A stretch of DNA of 64,000 nucleotides from Hoyosella rhizosphaerae (GTDB lineage Bacteria > Actinomycetota > Actinomycetes > Mycobacteriales > Mycobacteriaceae), in assembly GCF_014643175.1 (NCBI RefSeq), contig NZ_BMJH01000002.1, forward strand, positions 620,001 through 684,000, given 5' to 3'. Positions 27,894-38,974 of the stretch are shown in pieces. Position numbers and translations under genes: made by a program. Each line of letters opens with the position of its first letter. The stretch's first letter is position 1. A model generated the notes under the pieces. It was not told the origin of the DNA and did no database searches. It was given only the letters and a program-made list of their open reading frames with translations.

Positions 27894-29476
27894 TGAACCC
27901 CCGCAATGGGGGATCGGCACGAGACTGGGAGCGGCACGCTGACGTGGTAGTGGTGGGTGGCGGAATATCTGGTTATACCGCCGCCCTCACTGCTCAGGCA
28001 CGAGGACTCCGCGTGCTTGTCGTCATCAAATCTGTAGTGGGCGACACAGCGACATCCCTCGCTCAAGGCGGGGTTGCAGTCGTGGATGGCAGTGTTCCCG
28101 CCGACAATGTGGCTGCGCACGTGGCGGACACCGTCACTGCCGGGGACGAGCTAGTTGATGGCGACACTGCGAGGGTGATCATTGGCGATGGCGCCGCAGC
28201 CATCGCGACTCTGCAAGCACGCGGTGCCGTGTTTGATCGTGGGCTAAGCAGTTTGAAACGCACCCGTGAAGGCGGGCACACGCACAGCCGAATCATCCAC
28301 GCCGGTGGCGACGCGACAGGTGCAGAAATCCAACGGGCACTCAACACAGCGGCCCGCGAACTCCCAGTGCTCGAACACCACACAGTCCTAGCGCTGTGCA
28401 CAACGGACGGCACCGTCAATGGCGTAGCGGTAGTCGACGCCGACGGCAATCGTGGGCTGATTCACGCCCCGGCAGTCGTTCTTGCAACGGGTGGGGCGGG
28501 GCAGCTGTATTCCGTCACTACCAACCCGGCGGGATCGACAGGTGACGGCGTTGCCCTCGCCCTTCGGGCAGGTGCCTCCATCGCCGATATGGAGTTCATG
28601 CAGTTCCACCCAACAATGCTGTTCACACCCCGTTCCTCCGGCACACGGCCACTCATTAGCGAAGCAGTTCGGGGCGAAGGTGCAGTGCTGGTTGACGCAT
28701 ACGGCAAACGCATCGCGTCACCGGACCCGCGCGGTGACCTAGCGTCACGAGACATCGTTGCTCGCGCCATTGCGACGCATATGCACCGCACCGGCACTGA
28801 TCACGTCTATCTTGACGCCACCACGATTGACGGTTTCGCTGCACGTTTCCCAACAATCACCGCCTATTGTCGGGCCGAGGGGATTAACCCTCGAACGACG
28901 CCCATTCCGGTCGCGCCGGGAGCTCACTACCATTGCGGAGGCGTTGTTACTGATGCTTTCGGGCGAACAAATGTGCCTGGATTGTTCGCGATTGGTGAAG
29001 TCGCCCGAACCGGGCTGCACGGCGCAAACCGGCTCGCATCGAACAGTCTCCTCGAAGGTGCAGTGATGGGCGAGCGGGTTGTACAGCCCGTCTTTGAAGA
29101 CATACTCATCCGGCCACGTTCCGAAGCTGGGTGGCAGTGCCCTCGCGAAACGCCTGCGTCACATCAGGTCTTGCAACGCATCATGAGCACTCACGTTGGT
29201 GTGGTGCGTGACAGCGAAGGGCTTGATCGCGCAGCGAACCTTGTCGCACAAGCCGAGATGCAGACTTTAGGCCGACAATCTTCATTTGCTGATCAAAACT
29301 TAACCCTCGTCGCAAAAGCCGTGATTGCGGCTGCGCAACTGCGTCGAGAAACGCGTGGTTGCCACACACGCCTAGACCACCCGTACCGTGATTCCGGTTT
29401 CGCGCGCAGCATTACCTTGACTATGCGCGACGGTAGTTTCACCACAGACGACATGGAGGCCCCAGTCCGTGCCTAA
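27893..29476 (+). CDS. nadB: L-aspartate oxidase NadB
   Basis: FAD enzyme of the succinate dehydrogenase flavoprotein family, 527 aa. It oxidises aspartate to iminoaspartate for NadA. Seen: the dinucleotide motif VVVGGGISGYTAALTAQARG, SLAQGGVAV, the FAD/active-site segment EFMQFHPTML, HYHCGGV with the active-site histidines, and LYAIGEVA-like LFAIGEVARTGLHGANRLASNSLLEG. The C-terminal helical domain is present. GTG start shares its G with the nadA stop; nadC starts eight bases before its end. Confidence 0.95.
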   Translation: MNPRNGGSARDWERHADVVVVGGGISGYTAALTAQARGLRVLVVIKSVVGDTATSLAQGGVAVVDGSVPADNVAAHVADTVTAGDELVDGDTARVIIGDGAAAIATLQARGAVFDRGLSSLKRTREGGHTHSRIIHAGGDATGAEIQRALNTAARELPVLEHHTVLALCTTDGTVNGVAVVDADGNRGLIHAPAVVLATGGAGQLYSVTTNPAGSTGDGVALALRAGASIADMEFMQFHPTMLFTPRSSGTRPLISEAVRGEGAVLVDAYGKRIASPDPRGDLASRDIVARAIATHMHRTGTDHVYLDATTIDGFAARFPTITAYCRAEGINPRTTPIPVAPGAHYHCGGVVTDAFGRTNVPGLFAIGEVARTGLHGANRLASNSLLEGAVMGERVVQPVFEDILIRPRSEAGWQCPRETPASHQVLQRIMSTHVGVVRDSEGLDRAANLVAQAEMQTLGRQSSFADQNLTLVAKAVIAAAQLRRETRGCHTRLDHPYRDSGFARSITLTMRDGSFTTDDMEAPVRA

Positions 29477-30344
29477 GACACCCTTCGCGCTCACCGAAGA
29501 CGAACGAACCGTTGCGCTTCGCGTGGTGCGCACGGCGCTCGACGAAGACTTGCGGCTTGGCCCGGATATCACCACGCTAGCGACAGTCGCGGGCGACGCC
29601 TCCACCGAGGCGCAGGTCAGAACCCGAGTTCCGGGCGTCATCGCGGGCATTGAGATTGCCCGGATGGTCCTTGATGAAGTAATCGGTGCAAGCGAGTACA
29701 CGATCACGCAGTCCGTTTCTGACGGCGACCGTGTCAGTGAAGGTGACGTCATCATCGCGCTTACCGCACCGACACGCGGGTTGCTCACCGCGGAACGAAC
29801 GCTGCTGAATATTTTGTGTCACTTGTCAGGGATTGCCTCGGAGACGGCACGATGGGTGGACGCCATTGAGGGCACCTCAGCCAATATTCGTGACACTAGG
29901 AAAACCCTGCCTGGGCTCCGTGCGTTGCAAAAGTACGCTGTCCGGGTTGGTGGGGGAGTAAATCACCGCATGGCTCTGGGTGATGCCGCTTTGATCAAAG
30001 ACAATCACGTTGCAGCTGCCGGGTCTATTACGGCGGCGCTTGACGCAGTCCGTACCCAGTATCCCGATGCGCCGTGCGAGGTTGAAGTTGATTCGCTTGA
30101 GCAACTTGACGACGTTTTGAAGGCTGGGGCCGAACTGGTTCTTCTAGACAACTTCCCGGTGTGGCAAACCCAAGTCGCTGTGCAGCGACGCAACGCCATA
30201 GCGCCGGAGACGAAGCTTGAGTCGTCGGGAGGACTGTCCATCGCAGTGGCTCGCGAATACGCTGCGACGGGCGTCGACTACCTTGCTATTGGGGCGCTGA
30301 CGCATTCGGTTTCCGTGATGGATCTTGGCCTCGACATGGACTAG
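29469..30344 (+). CDS. nadC: Nicotinate-nucleotide pyrophosphorylase (carboxylating) NadC
   Basis: Quinolinate phosphoribosyltransferase, 291 aa: converts quinolinate and PRPP to nicotinate mononucleotide. Seen: RTLLNILCHLSGIASETA, IRDTRKTLPGLRALQKYAVRVGGGVNHRMALGDAALIKDNHV (PRPP and quinolinate site), EVEVDSLEQ, LLDNF, and ESSGGLSIAVAREYAATGVDYLAIGALTHS. GTG start 29469 overlaps nadB. Completes de novo NAD synthesis from aspartate in this window. Confidence 0.95.
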   Translation: MPKTPFALTEDERTVALRVVRTALDEDLRLGPDITTLATVAGDASTEAQVRTRVPGVIAGIEIARMVLDEVIGASEYTITQSVSDGDRVSEGDVIIALTAPTRGLLTAERTLLNILCHLSGIASETARWVDAIEGTSANIRDTRKTLPGLRALQKYAVRVGGGVNHRMALGDAALIKDNHVAAAGSITAALDAVRTQYPDAPCEVEVDSLEQLDDVLKAGAELVLLDNFPVWQTQVAVQRRNAIAPETKLESSGGLSIAVAREYAATGVDYLAIGALTHSVSVMDLGLDMD

Positions 30345-30425
30345 CAAGCGAGTCGTTTATCACAGCGGTTCGCGTGCGGGGGTGCTCACATTGCCCGGTT
30401 CACTGTCGGTGGGTAGCTTTTACCT

Positions 30426-30908
30426 ATGGCGGATCACCAGAATGACCTCACACCAGTTCCTATGGTGAAGCCAGGCGCGCTCGCCATCCAGAACGACGCA
30501 GCCGCTGCGGTCCGGGATTTTCTGACTGCCATTGAGCGGCGGGACGTCGAAGCAGCATCTACGTTTCTTCACGACGATGTGGCGTTTAAGCTAGTGCCGT
30601 TTCCAGAGTTACGCGGCAAAGCAGACGTGGTCAGGCAACTGCGGGGCTTGCTCGCGGCGATCGCCAGCATGCACATCGAGATGCACAACATTGCAGCCAA
30701 CGGTGACACGGTCCTCACTGAGCGCACCCACACTCTCGAATTAGGTCCAGTGCCTGTGCAACTGTGGATGTGCGGCACCTTCGAGACCCGCAACGGAAAA
30801 ATCACGATGTGGCGGGACAGGTTCGATGTCGCTGAATTTACTTTCTCAGCTATTCGTGGAATCGCTCATGCGGCGTCGCAGATGCAGATTGAGCAACGCC
30901 GCCGCTAA
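30426..30908 (+). CDS. Limonene-epoxide hydrolase-like (NTF2-fold) protein
   Basis: 160-aa protein of the SnoaL/limonene-1,2-epoxide hydrolase fold: AAVRDFLTAIERRDVEAASTFLHDDVAFKLVP, then FPELRGKADVVRQL, LTERTHTLELG and ITMWRDRFDVAEF. In the Rhodococcus enzyme the active site is Arg99-Asp101-Asp132. Aligned by eye, R100 and D131 are kept here but the position of Asp101 is H102. A different substrate or a non-hydrolytic role is therefore likely. ATG 30426; a 15-bp repeat carries the stop, and the 3' end overlaps the next gene. Confidence 0.75.
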   Translation: MADHQNDLTPVPMVKPGALAIQNDAAAAVRDFLTAIERRDVEAASTFLHDDVAFKLVPFPELRGKADVVRQLRGLLAAIASMHIEMHNIAANGDTVLTERTHTLELGPVPVQLWMCGTFETRNGKITMWRDRFDVAEFTFSAIRGIAHAASQMQIEQRRR

Positions 30909-31551
30909 GACGAGTGCCGCTAAAACGGGTGACGCTAAAACAGGTGACGCTGAGCCCGACGTACCAGGCCGGACCGAGGAGCAAGACGACATATCCGGCC
31001 GTGCTCAGAACAGGTATGAACAGCGCGGCTACTGACACCGCTCCGGAGACGCCTGCCGCAAAGCCTAGGACGCTGAGCCAGCGAGGGAACTGTGACCGCG
31101 AAAGACTGAACAATAGTGGTGCTGCGGCGAGCAGCAGAACACTGGCGGTCCAATCGCCCCGCGACGCAACCCAGCCGAGAGTCTGAGCTGTGGTGGTATC
31201 TCCTGCGGGTGCGGTGACGTTAATGATGGCCAGCATCACAATGTATGTCGGGATAGCGACTGCTGCGCCCACCGTTGCGGCCGCGGCGCCAGCGTAACCC
31301 CAGATTGAACTGTTCATCACGGCGGCGCCGATGGCTGCAGCAGCGAGCAGTAGTGCTGCGAAGATCCAGAGCACAAGATTAACTGCGAGTGTGGTGTTGT
31401 TGGCTGCCGCAGCGAGGTAGCTGGCCATATCGCCAGAGTGGACGGCGGTTTCGAGGTCTGCGTCCGCGAGGACATACAAGACCATCCCGGTGGCGAGTAG
31501 GCCGACGGCAAGTGCGCCCGCGAGTGCGGTAAAACGCTGCGTGGTGTGCAT
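30850..31551 (-). CDS. Membrane protein with about six TM segments, 233 aa
   Basis: Start at ATG 31551 (MHTTQRFTALAGALAVGLLATG). Hydrophobic segments alternate with short loops (LVLWIFAALLLAAAAIGAAV, GYAGAAAATVGAAVAIPTYIVML, ASVLLLAAAPLLF, LSVLGFAAGVSGAVSVAALFIPVL, YVVLLLGPAWYVGLSV). The pattern resembles DUF4386/DUF998-like integral membrane proteins, but I cannot assign a family or function. The C-terminal tail FSVTRFSGTRLSGG is encoded by a 15-bp tandem repeat and overlaps the convergent gene by 59 bases, suggesting the tail was extended by repeat growth. Confidence 0.7.
   Translation of the reverse strand: MHTTQRFTALAGALAVGLLATGMVLYVLADADLETAVHSGDMASYLAAAANNTTLAVNLVLWIFAALLLAAAAIGAAVMNSSIWGYAGAAAATVGAAVAIPTYIVMLAIINVTAPAGDTTTAQTLGWVASRGDWTASVLLLAAAPLLFSLSRSQFPRWLSVLGFAAGVSGAVSVAALFIPVLSTAGYVVLLLGPAWYVGLSVTCFSVTRFSGTRLSGGVAQSASATPHERFHE
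30903..30950. repeat. 15-bp tandem repeat with stacked stop codons
   Basis: CGCTAAGACGAGTGC (30903-30917), CGCTAAAACGGGTGA (30918-30932), CGCTAAAACAGGTGA (30933-30947) and a fourth partial unit starting CGCTGA. On + each unit carries an in-frame stop for the epoxide-hydrolase-like gene; on - it encodes a repeated pentapeptide tail. Confidence 0.85.
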
Positions 31552-31652
31552 ACCTATATGGTGCTTGCCTGAAAGGTGTTCGTCACGTTTCGGTTTCTGG
31601 TGGTGCCGACGCGTATCCTTGAGGAGTATGTTCCCGCTGAGGAAGGATCTGC

Positions 31653-32996
31653 ATGTCTGCCCGTGTTGACCTGCGCCGCGTTGATTTGCGTGGCACGACA
31701 CCGTCTACTGCCCAATTGCGCGCAGTATTGCCGCGCGGCGGAGTTGATGTGGATTCTGTTCTCCATCAGGTACGCCCAGTTGTGGACGCGGTGCGTGAAC
31801 GTGGTGTCGACGCAGCCATGGAGTTGAGCGAGAAGTTCGACCGAGTGCGGCCGACCACTATTCGGGTTCCAGCTGAAGCGCTCCGCGACGCACTGAATCA
31901 ACTTGATCCTGACGTCCGCATTGCGCTTGAGGAAGCGATCGCCCGAGCACGGTTGGTGCACCGGGCGCAGCGACGAACCGATTCTGTGACGCAGGTGGTT
32001 CCCGGTGGCACAGTGACTGAGCGCTGGGTGCCCGTCGAACGTGTTGGGTTGTACGTTCCTGGCGGCAATGCTGTGTACCCGTCGAGCGTGGTAATGAATG
32101 TTGTGCCAGCTCAGGAAGCCGGTGTTGAATCGCTTGTGGTCGCGTCGCCGCCGCAGGCTGAGTTCGGTGGGGCACCCCACCCTACGGTCCTCGCAGCTGC
32201 AGCATTGCTTGGCGTCGACGAAGTGTGGGCAGTGGGTGGCGCCCAAGCTGTTGCGCTTATGACGTATGGCGGCACGGATGTCACCGGCGAGGAACTTGTG
32301 CCCGTTGACATGATCACTGGCCCGGGAAACATTTTTGTGACTGCCGCGAAGCGGATCTGTCGCAGTCTCGTAGGTATCGACGCCGAGGCTGGCCCAACAG
32401 AGATCGCCATCCTCGCTGATGCGTCGGCGAGCGCACACAATGTGGCCGCCGACCTCATTAGCCAGGCTGAGCACGACGTTCTCGCGGCGAGTGTGCTGGT
32501 GACGACGAGTGTGGAACTAGCCGACGCCGTAGATCGGGCAGTGAACGACCAAATTAGTTCCACCAAGCACCAGGAGCGCATTGCTAGCGCCCTCAACGGT
32601 GAGCAGTCCGGGATTGTCTTGGTATCCTCGCTGGCCGACGGCATCGCAGTGGTTAATGCTTATGCCGCTGAGCACCTCGAGATTCACACTGCAGACGCAG
32701 CTGATGTTGCGAGCCGCATCCGGTCGGCCGGTGCGATTTTTGTGGGCCCGTATTCACCTGTGAGTTTGGGTGACTACTGCGCGGGGTCGAACCACGTTCT
32801 TCCGACTGCAGGGAGTGCGCGGCATTCATCGGGACTATCTGTGCAGACATTCCTCAAAGGGGTGCACGTGGTCGAGTATTCGGCTGACGCGTTGCGCGAC
32901 GTTGCCCCGCACGTGGTTGCTCTTGCAAATGCAGAGGACCTGCCCGCACACGGTCAGGCAGTCCAGCGTAGGTTTGCGGAATCCAACGACTCCTAG
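31653..32996 (+). CDS. hisD: Histidinol dehydrogenase HisD
   Basis: Zinc and NAD-dependent enzyme that oxidises histidinol to histidine in two steps, 447 aa. Seen: [44 protein letters not shown], the family signature from [17 protein letters not shown] to [14 protein letters not shown], and QAEHD and AEHLEIH metal/catalytic regions. ATG 31653 follows GAGGAAGGA. It opens the his operon hisD-C-B-orf-H-orf-A-N-F-I; I see no leader peptide or T-box in the 101 bases upstream. Confidence 0.96.
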   Translation: MSARVDLRRVDLRGTTPSTAQLRAVLPRGGVDVDSVLHQVRPVVDAVRERGVDAAMELSEKFDRVRPTTIRVPAEALRDALNQLDPDVRIALEEAIARARLVHRAQRRTDSVTQVVPGGTVTERWVPVERVGLYVPGGNAVYPSSVVMNVVPAQEAGVESLVVASPPQAEFGGAPHPTVLAAAALLGVDEVWAVGGAQAVALMTYGGTDVTGEELVPVDMITGPGNIFVTAAKRICRSLVGIDAEAGPTEIAILADASASAHNVAADLISQAEHDVLAASVLVTTSVELADAVDRAVNDQISSTKHQERIASALNGEQSGIVLVSSLADGIAVVNAYAAEHLEIHTADAADVASRIRSAGAIFVGPYSPVSLGDYCAGSNHVLPTAGSARHSSGLSVQTFLKGVHVVEYSADALRDVAPHVVALANAEDLPAHGQAVQRRFAESNDS

Positions 32997-34785
<1,789 letters not shown>

Positions 34786-34789
<4 letters not shown>

Positions 34790-34947
34790 GTTCGGCGGTA
34801 ATGTACCTCCTGTTCATGGCGGCAGGGTTCCTCCTTGGAGGTGCCATTGCCCTGTGGAAAACGCACCGATTTTTCTCAGGTGTGTTGGCCGCAGTCGCTG
34901 TAATCGCTGGCGCTGGTGCCGTCCTCAACCTTATGGAGGTCATATGA
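34786..34947 (+). CDS. Two-TM small protein in the his operon, 53 aa
   Basis: Encodes two hydrophobic helices ([19 protein letters not shown] and [19 protein letters not shown]) joined by KTHRFF. ATG 34786 overlaps the hisB stop and its own TGA overlaps the hisH ATG, both by four bases, so it is tightly built into the operon and almost certainly translated. I know no histidine-pathway role for such a protein; transport, complex anchoring or stability are only guesses. Confidence 0.8.
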
Positions 34948-35624
34948 CCAACACTCAAAGCGCAGGCGTATCAGCCCAGCGTGTGAAGTCGAAGGCCCCC
35001 ACTGTGGCGATTCTGGACTATGGCTCAGGGAACTTGCGTTCGGCGCAGCGGGCTCTGGATCGTGTTGGTGCTGACACTACTGTCACGACGGACCGGGACG
35101 TCGCTCTCGAAGCCGATGGGCTAGTGGTGCCTGGTGTAGGTGCCTTTGCTGCATGTATGGAGGGGCTACGCGAAGTTCGAGGCGACCAGATCATCGGTCG
35201 TCGACTCGCTGGTGGGCGGCCCGTTCTCGGTATCTGTGTCGGGATGCAAATCCTTTTCGAGCGCGGGATTGAGTTCGGCATCGAAGCTGACGGATGCGGT
35301 GAGTGGCCGGGAACCGTCGAACGACTCCAAGCTGACGTCCTCCCGCACATGGGGTGGAACACCGTTGCTGCGCCTACGGACAGCGTGCTTTTCGATGGGA
35401 TCGACGAAGAGACGCGCTTCTATTTTGTGCACACATACGCGGTGCAGAAGTGGCAGATGGAACCGTCCGACATTATTGCTCCTCCGAAACTTACGTGGGC
35501 AAATTATGGTGGCGACTTCCTCGCAGCGGTCGAAAACGGTCCGCTCTCGGCGACTCAATTTCACCCGGAGAAGTCTGGCGATGCAGGTGCTCATTTGCTG
35601 GAGAATTGGGTACGTACGCTATGA
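34944..35624 (+). CDS. hisH: Imidazole glycerol phosphate synthase glutaminase subunit HisH
   Basis: Class I glutamine amidotransferase, 226 aa, which feeds ammonia to HisF. The catalytic triad is visible: nucleophile Cys in [13 protein letters not shown] and His and Glu in [27 protein letters not shown] and VVPGVGAF are typical. Start ATG 34944. A polar N-terminal tail of about 20 residues precedes the fold. The stop overlaps the next small gene. Confidence 0.95.
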   Translation: MTNTQSAGVSAQRVKSKAPTVAILDYGSGNLRSAQRALDRVGADTTVTTDRDVALEADGLVVPGVGAFAACMEGLREVRGDQIIGRRLAGGRPVLGICVGMQILFERGIEFGIEADGCGEWPGTVERLQADVLPHMGWNTVAAPTDSVLFDGIDEETRFYFVHTYAVQKWQMEPSDIIAPPKLTWANYGGDFLAAVENGPLSATQFHPEKSGDAGAHLLENWVRTL

Positions 35625-35914
35625 GACGCCGCCGTAGCGCTGCCGAATTTTCGCTTGGGCGGCTCGCTTTCTACTCACTCGGTGCGGGTACTCTTGCACT
35701 GCTGTTGGCGACGATACTGATCATGGTGTGGCAGCCCAGCCCGGAAATCGGGCTTGCCATTGCACTGCTAGGTCTGGTTGGCGCTATTGCTGCGATGGGG
35801 TTTGTGTCCACTCGAATGACACGGCGCGCCATTGCGGAAATAGAAGCTGAGGAAGAACAGGCGAAGACACGTTCGCCGAAAATCGAAACGAAAGACGAAG
35901 GTACCCGCGCGTGA
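35621..35914 (+). CDS. Second small membrane protein in the his operon, 97 aa
   Basis: Basic start [17 protein letters not shown], then TM segments [20 protein letters not shown] and [20 protein letters not shown], and a charged, probably coiled C-terminus ([26 protein letters not shown]). ATG 35621 overlaps the hisH stop; the hisA GTG overlaps its stop by four bases. Actinobacterial his operons often contain such unassigned genes; function unknown. Confidence 0.8.
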   Translation: MRRRRSAAEFSLGRLAFYSLGAGTLALLLATILIMVWQPSPEIGLAIALLGLVGAIAAMGFVSTRMTRRAIAEIEAEEEQAKTRSPKIETKDEGTRA

Positions 35915-36645
35915 GTCTTGTATTGTTGCCCGCTGTTGACGTAGCGGATGGTCAAGCTGTTCGTCTGGTGCAAGGGGAGGCGGGAAGCGAAACGAGTTAC
36001 GGTTCGCCCCGCGACGCCGCGTTGCAGTGGCAAAATGACGGCGCTGAATGGGTCCACTTGGTAGATCTCGATGCAGCATTCGGGCGGGGTTCAAACCGGG
36101 AACTCTTGGCCGAAGTTGTGGGCGAATTGGACGTCAAGGTCGAGTTGTCCGGAGGTATCCGCGATGACGACTCCCTGGAAGCGGCTCTTGCTACTGGGTG
36201 TGCGCGAGTAAACCTGGGCACAGCAGCATTGGAAAACCCCGACTGGTGTCGCAAAGTGGTGTCCGAGTACGGCGACCGCATCGCTGTAGGCCTTGATGTG
36301 CGAATCATCGATGGGCAGCACCGCCTGCGCGGACGCGGTTGGGTAAGCGATGGCGGCGACTTGTGGGAAGTCCTGGAGCGACTCAACAAGGATGGCTGCA
36401 CTCGCTACGTTGTCACCGACGTCACCAAAGACGGAACCTTGACTGGGCCAAATCTTGAACTGCTCAGGCAGGTGTGTGAGCTTACTGACGCGCCAGTGAT
36501 CGCCTCCGGCGGAGTGTCTACTATCGACGATCTGCGTGCGATCGCCACCCTCACCGACATTGGTGTTGAAGGTTCGATTGTTGGCAAGGCGCTCTACGCG
36601 GGCAGGTTCACACTCCCCGAAGCGCTGCGCGCTGTCTCGGCCTAA
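35911..36645 (+). CDS. hisA: Phosphoribosyl isomerase HisA / PriA
   Basis: (beta/alpha)8 isomerase, 244 aa, that rearranges ProFAR to PRFAR. Catalytic aspartates lie in LPAVDVADG and [15 protein letters not shown]. The loop [11 protein letters not shown] (Arg and Trp) is the PriA feature that lets the actinobacterial enzyme also do the TrpF reaction. The trp cluster in this window has trpE, C, B and A but no trpF, so the dual role (histidine and tryptophan) is probable. GTG start. Confidence 0.92.
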   Translation: MSLVLLPAVDVADGQAVRLVQGEAGSETSYGSPRDAALQWQNDGAEWVHLVDLDAAFGRGSNRELLAEVVGELDVKVELSGGIRDDDSLEAALATGCARVNLGTAALENPDWCRKVVSEYGDRIAVGLDVRIIDGQHRLRGRGWVSDGGDLWEVLERLNKDGCTRYVVTDVTKDGTLTGPNLELLRQVCELTDAPVIASGGVSTIDDLRAIATLTDIGVEGSIVGKALYAGRFTLPEALRAVSA

Positions 36646-36658
36646 TTAGGGGGCGTGT

Positions 36659-37468
36659 GTGGCCGCACTGGATGACAAGCAACTAATGGAACTCGTCGTC
36701 GTCGCTTCGGCGATCCTCGACGATGCGTCCAGCGTGTTTACTAGTGGGCGACGCGCGCCTCAAGCCGTGCGCAAAGGTGACCGTGACTTTGCCACCGAGA
36801 TCGACTTGTCCTTGGAACGCGAGATAACTGCCGCCCTGATTGCACAAACTGGAATTGGTGTGCACGGTGAAGAATTTGGCGGTCAGTCGATCAGTGAAGG
36901 CCTCGTGTGGGTGCTTGACCCTGTTGACGGGACCCTGAATTACTCCGCTGGATTGCCCTACGCGGCGATACTTCTTGCGTTGCTTGACGACGGAATACCA
37001 GTGGCGGGGCTGACATGGCTACCGATCTTTGGTGAGCGGATGACCGCTACCGCGGGAGGTCCAGTGCTACGCAACGGACTCGCGCTACCCGCGCTTAGTA
37101 AGCGGTCGCTAGCGAACAGCATCATCGGGGTTGGTTCGTTCAACCTTGCTAGTACCCGTGGTTTCACGGGTCAGTACCGCCTCGATGTGATTGGCGAGAT
37201 CAGTAGGCAAAGTTCCCGCATCCGCATGCTCGGTGCCACTGGAGCTGATTTTGCATACGTCGCAACCGGAGCGCTCGGTGGCGCGTTGTCATTCGGCCAC
37301 CACGTGTGGGACCACGCCGCAGGGGCAGCATTGGTCGCGGCGGCGGGAGGCGAAGTGACTGACCTCTCGGGCCGACCTTGGACGGTTCACTCGCGGTCCA
37401 TGCTTGCTGCCGCACCTGGGGTGCATGCGGAATTGCTTGATGTCATTCACTCTGTGACCGCAGCGTAG
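36659..37468 (+). CDS. hisN: Inositol-monophosphatase-family histidinol-phosphatase HisN
   Basis: 269-aa Mg-dependent phosphatase. Seen: [15 protein letters not shown], the metal glutamates in [31 protein letters not shown] and [18 protein letters not shown]. In Mycobacteriales and corynebacteria this gene inside the his operon (impA/hisN) supplies the histidinol-phosphate phosphatase that monofunctional HisB lacks. Inositol or other phosphates are the alternative substrates. GTG 36659, 13 bases after hisA. Confidence 0.88.
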   Translation: MAALDDKQLMELVVVASAILDDASSVFTSGRRAPQAVRKGDRDFATEIDLSLEREITAALIAQTGIGVHGEEFGGQSISEGLVWVLDPVDGTLNYSAGLPYAAILLALLDDGIPVAGLTWLPIFGERMTATAGGPVLRNGLALPALSKRSLANSIIGVGSFNLASTRGFTGQYRLDVIGEISRQSSRIRMLGATGADFAYVATGALGGALSFGHHVWDHAAGAALVAAAGGEVTDLSGRPWTVHSRSMLAAAPGVHAELLDVIHSVTAA

Positions 37469-37502
37469 ACTTCACCACTCATTAAAGAACCAAGGAGAAT
37501 CC

Positions 37503-38276
37503 ATGACTCTCGCCGTGCGTGTCATTCCGTGCCTTGACGTTGACAACGGGCGTGTTGTGAAAGGTGTCAACTTTCAGAACCTTCGAGACGCGGGTGATCC
37601 TGTAGAACTCGCTGCTACCTACGATGCGCAGGGTGCCGACGAACTGACGTTCCTCGATGTCACAGCTTCCACTGGCGATCGTGCCACCATGATTGATGTC
37701 GTCCGGCGGACTGCGGAACAGGTTTTCATTCCGCTCACAGTCGGTGGGGGCGTGCGGTCCGTTGAGGATGTTGATCGCCTCTTGCGTGCGGGTGCGGACA
37801 AGGTAAGTGTGAACACTGCCGCAATTACTCGGCCGGAATTGTTGCGAGAGTTGTCTACTCGTTTTGGGTCTCAGTGCATTGTTTTGTCCGTCGATGCTCG
37901 TACTGTTCCTGACGGCTACCCAGACACCCGGTCGGGTTGGGAAGTGACGACACATGGTGGGAAAAAGGGCACCGGCATTGATGCAGTTGAATGGGCAGTT
38001 CGGGGAGCCGAACTTGGGGTCGGCGAGATTCTGCTCAACTCAATGGACGCGGATGGGACAAAGGCTGGGTTTGATTTGCCGATGATCAGGGCGATCCGCG
38101 CGGCGGTCGGTATCCCAGTGATCGCCAGTGGTGGTGCGGGAAAGGTTGCACACTTCCCACCTGCGGTTAAGGCTGGTGCTGATGCCGTCCTTGCGGCGAG
38201 CGTATTTCACTTTGGTGATTTGACGATCGGCGATGTTAAGGGTGCGATGCGCGACGAGGGAATTGTGGTGCGATGA
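37503..38276 (+). CDS. hisF: Imidazole glycerol phosphate synthase cyclase subunit HisF
   Basis: 257-aa (beta/alpha)8 barrel that closes the imidazole ring using ammonia from HisH. Catalytic aspartates are in [19 protein letters not shown] and [14 protein letters not shown]; the phosphate sites [15 protein letters not shown] and [12 protein letters not shown] are present. ATG 37503 follows CCAAGGAG. hisI overlaps its stop by four bases. Confidence 0.96.
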   Translation: MTLAVRVIPCLDVDNGRVVKGVNFQNLRDAGDPVELAATYDAQGADELTFLDVTASTGDRATMIDVVRRTAEQVFIPLTVGGGVRSVEDVDRLLRAGADKVSVNTAAITRPELLRELSTRFGSQCIVLSVDARTVPDGYPDTRSGWEVTTHGGKKGTGIDAVEWAVRGAELGVGEILLNSMDADGTKAGFDLPMIRAIRAAVGIPVIASGGAGKVAHFPPAVKAGADAVLAASVFHFGDLTIGDVKGAMRDEGIVVR

Positions 38277-38641
38277 ACGGAATTGATCCTGGGGATGCGC
38301 AGCTAGATCCCACTATTGCTGCGCGCTTGAAACGCAATGCTGACGGACTGGTTGCCGCTGTCGTGCAGGAATACGGTTCGGGCGACGTTTTGATGCTGGC
38401 GTGGATGGATGATCATGCCCTCGCCCACACACTGGCTACGCGCAAAGCTACGTATTTTTCGCGGAGTCGGCAGGAGTACTGGGTGAAGGGCGAGACGTCC
38501 GGCCACACGCAGTACGTGCACGAGGTGCGCATTGATTGTGATGGTGACACCGTGCTGCTTGTCGTTGATCAGGTCGGGCCGGCCTGCCACACCGGAGTCC
38601 ACACGTGTTTTACAGGTGACGAACGCACCCTCCTTGCGTGA
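38273..38641 (+). CDS. hisI: Phosphoribosyl-AMP cyclohydrolase HisI
   Basis: 122-aa zinc enzyme that opens the adenine ring of PR-AMP. Seen: [42 protein letters not shown] and the metal site [26 protein letters not shown] (Asp-x-Asp-x-Asp and cysteines). Monofunctional, without the HisE domain. Last gene of the his operon; hisG and hisE are not in this window. Confidence 0.95.
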   Translation: MNGIDPGDAQLDPTIAARLKRNADGLVAAVVQEYGSGDVLMLAWMDDHALAHTLATRKATYFSRSRQEYWVKGETSGHTQYVHEVRIDCDGDTVLLVVDQVGPACHTGVHTCFTGDERTLLA

Positions 38642-38671
38642 TCGCGGGGGAGTTCCGGCAGACTGTCATAT

Positions 38672-38851
38672 ATGCCGTTGATTCAGATTTCGCAGACTCC
38701 AGGCCTGTCAGTTGAGCAGAAGCGCGCCACGATTGAAGCGGTGACGAGGGCGTATTGTGATGCTACTGGGAAGAGTGAAAGTGCCGTGTGGGTGGTGATT
38801 AACGAGGTTCCCCGCGAGCAGTGGGGAGTCGGTGGGACGCCGCTAGCCTGA
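38672..38851 (+). CDS. 4-oxalocrotonate tautomerase-like protein, 59 aa
   Basis: ATG 38672 to TGA 38851. Begins MPLIQIS, so the catalytic N-terminal Pro appears after Met removal. TPGLSVEQKRATIEAVTRAYCDATGKSESAVWVVINEVPREQWGVGG follows the 4-OT/tautomerase pattern (strand, long helix, then VxIxEVpxxxWGvGG). Substrate unknown. It lies 30 bases after hisI and may share its transcript. The stop codon lies in a 15-16 bp triplicated repeat. Confidence 0.85.
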   Translation: MPLIQISQTPGLSVEQKRATIEAVTRAYCDATGKSESAVWVVINEVPREQWGVGGTPLA

Positions 38852-38893
38852 CATGCTGTGGGCCTGACGTGCTGTTGCCTGACGCGCTGTGGG
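38846..38893 (+). repeat. Triplicated 15-16 bp repeat at the tautomerase stop
   Basis: GCCTGACATGCTGTGG (38846-38861), GCCTGACGTGCTGTT (38862-38876), GCCTGACGCGCTGTGGG (38877-38893). Every copy contains TGA; the first is the gene's stop. Confidence 0.8.
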
Positions 38894-38941
38894 CATGTCA
38901 GGTCGGGGAATGTGGGGTGGCAAAGTTTTGTTGCACCAAGA

Positions 38942-38963
38942 TATAGTTGCGTAAGCAAATAAC
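38942..38963. promoter_or_regulatory. MarR/HxlR-like operator before the extradiol dioxygenase
   Basis: TTGC-GTAA-GCAA (38947-38958) inside TATAGTTGCGTAAGCAAATA is the kind of symmetric TTGC/GCAA site many MarR-like regulators use. It lies 17 bases before the dioxygenase start. No regulator gene adjoins it. Confidence 0.45.
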
Positions 38964-38974
38964 TTGGAGGCGTG

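Noticed and set aside
31552-31652. His leader or T-box before hisD
   Set aside because: No His-codon run and no T-box or specifier motif can be seen.
31554-32474. Long minus-strand frame opposite hisD
   Set aside because: Shadow of hisD codon usage; Cys/His/Arg-rich nonsense translation.
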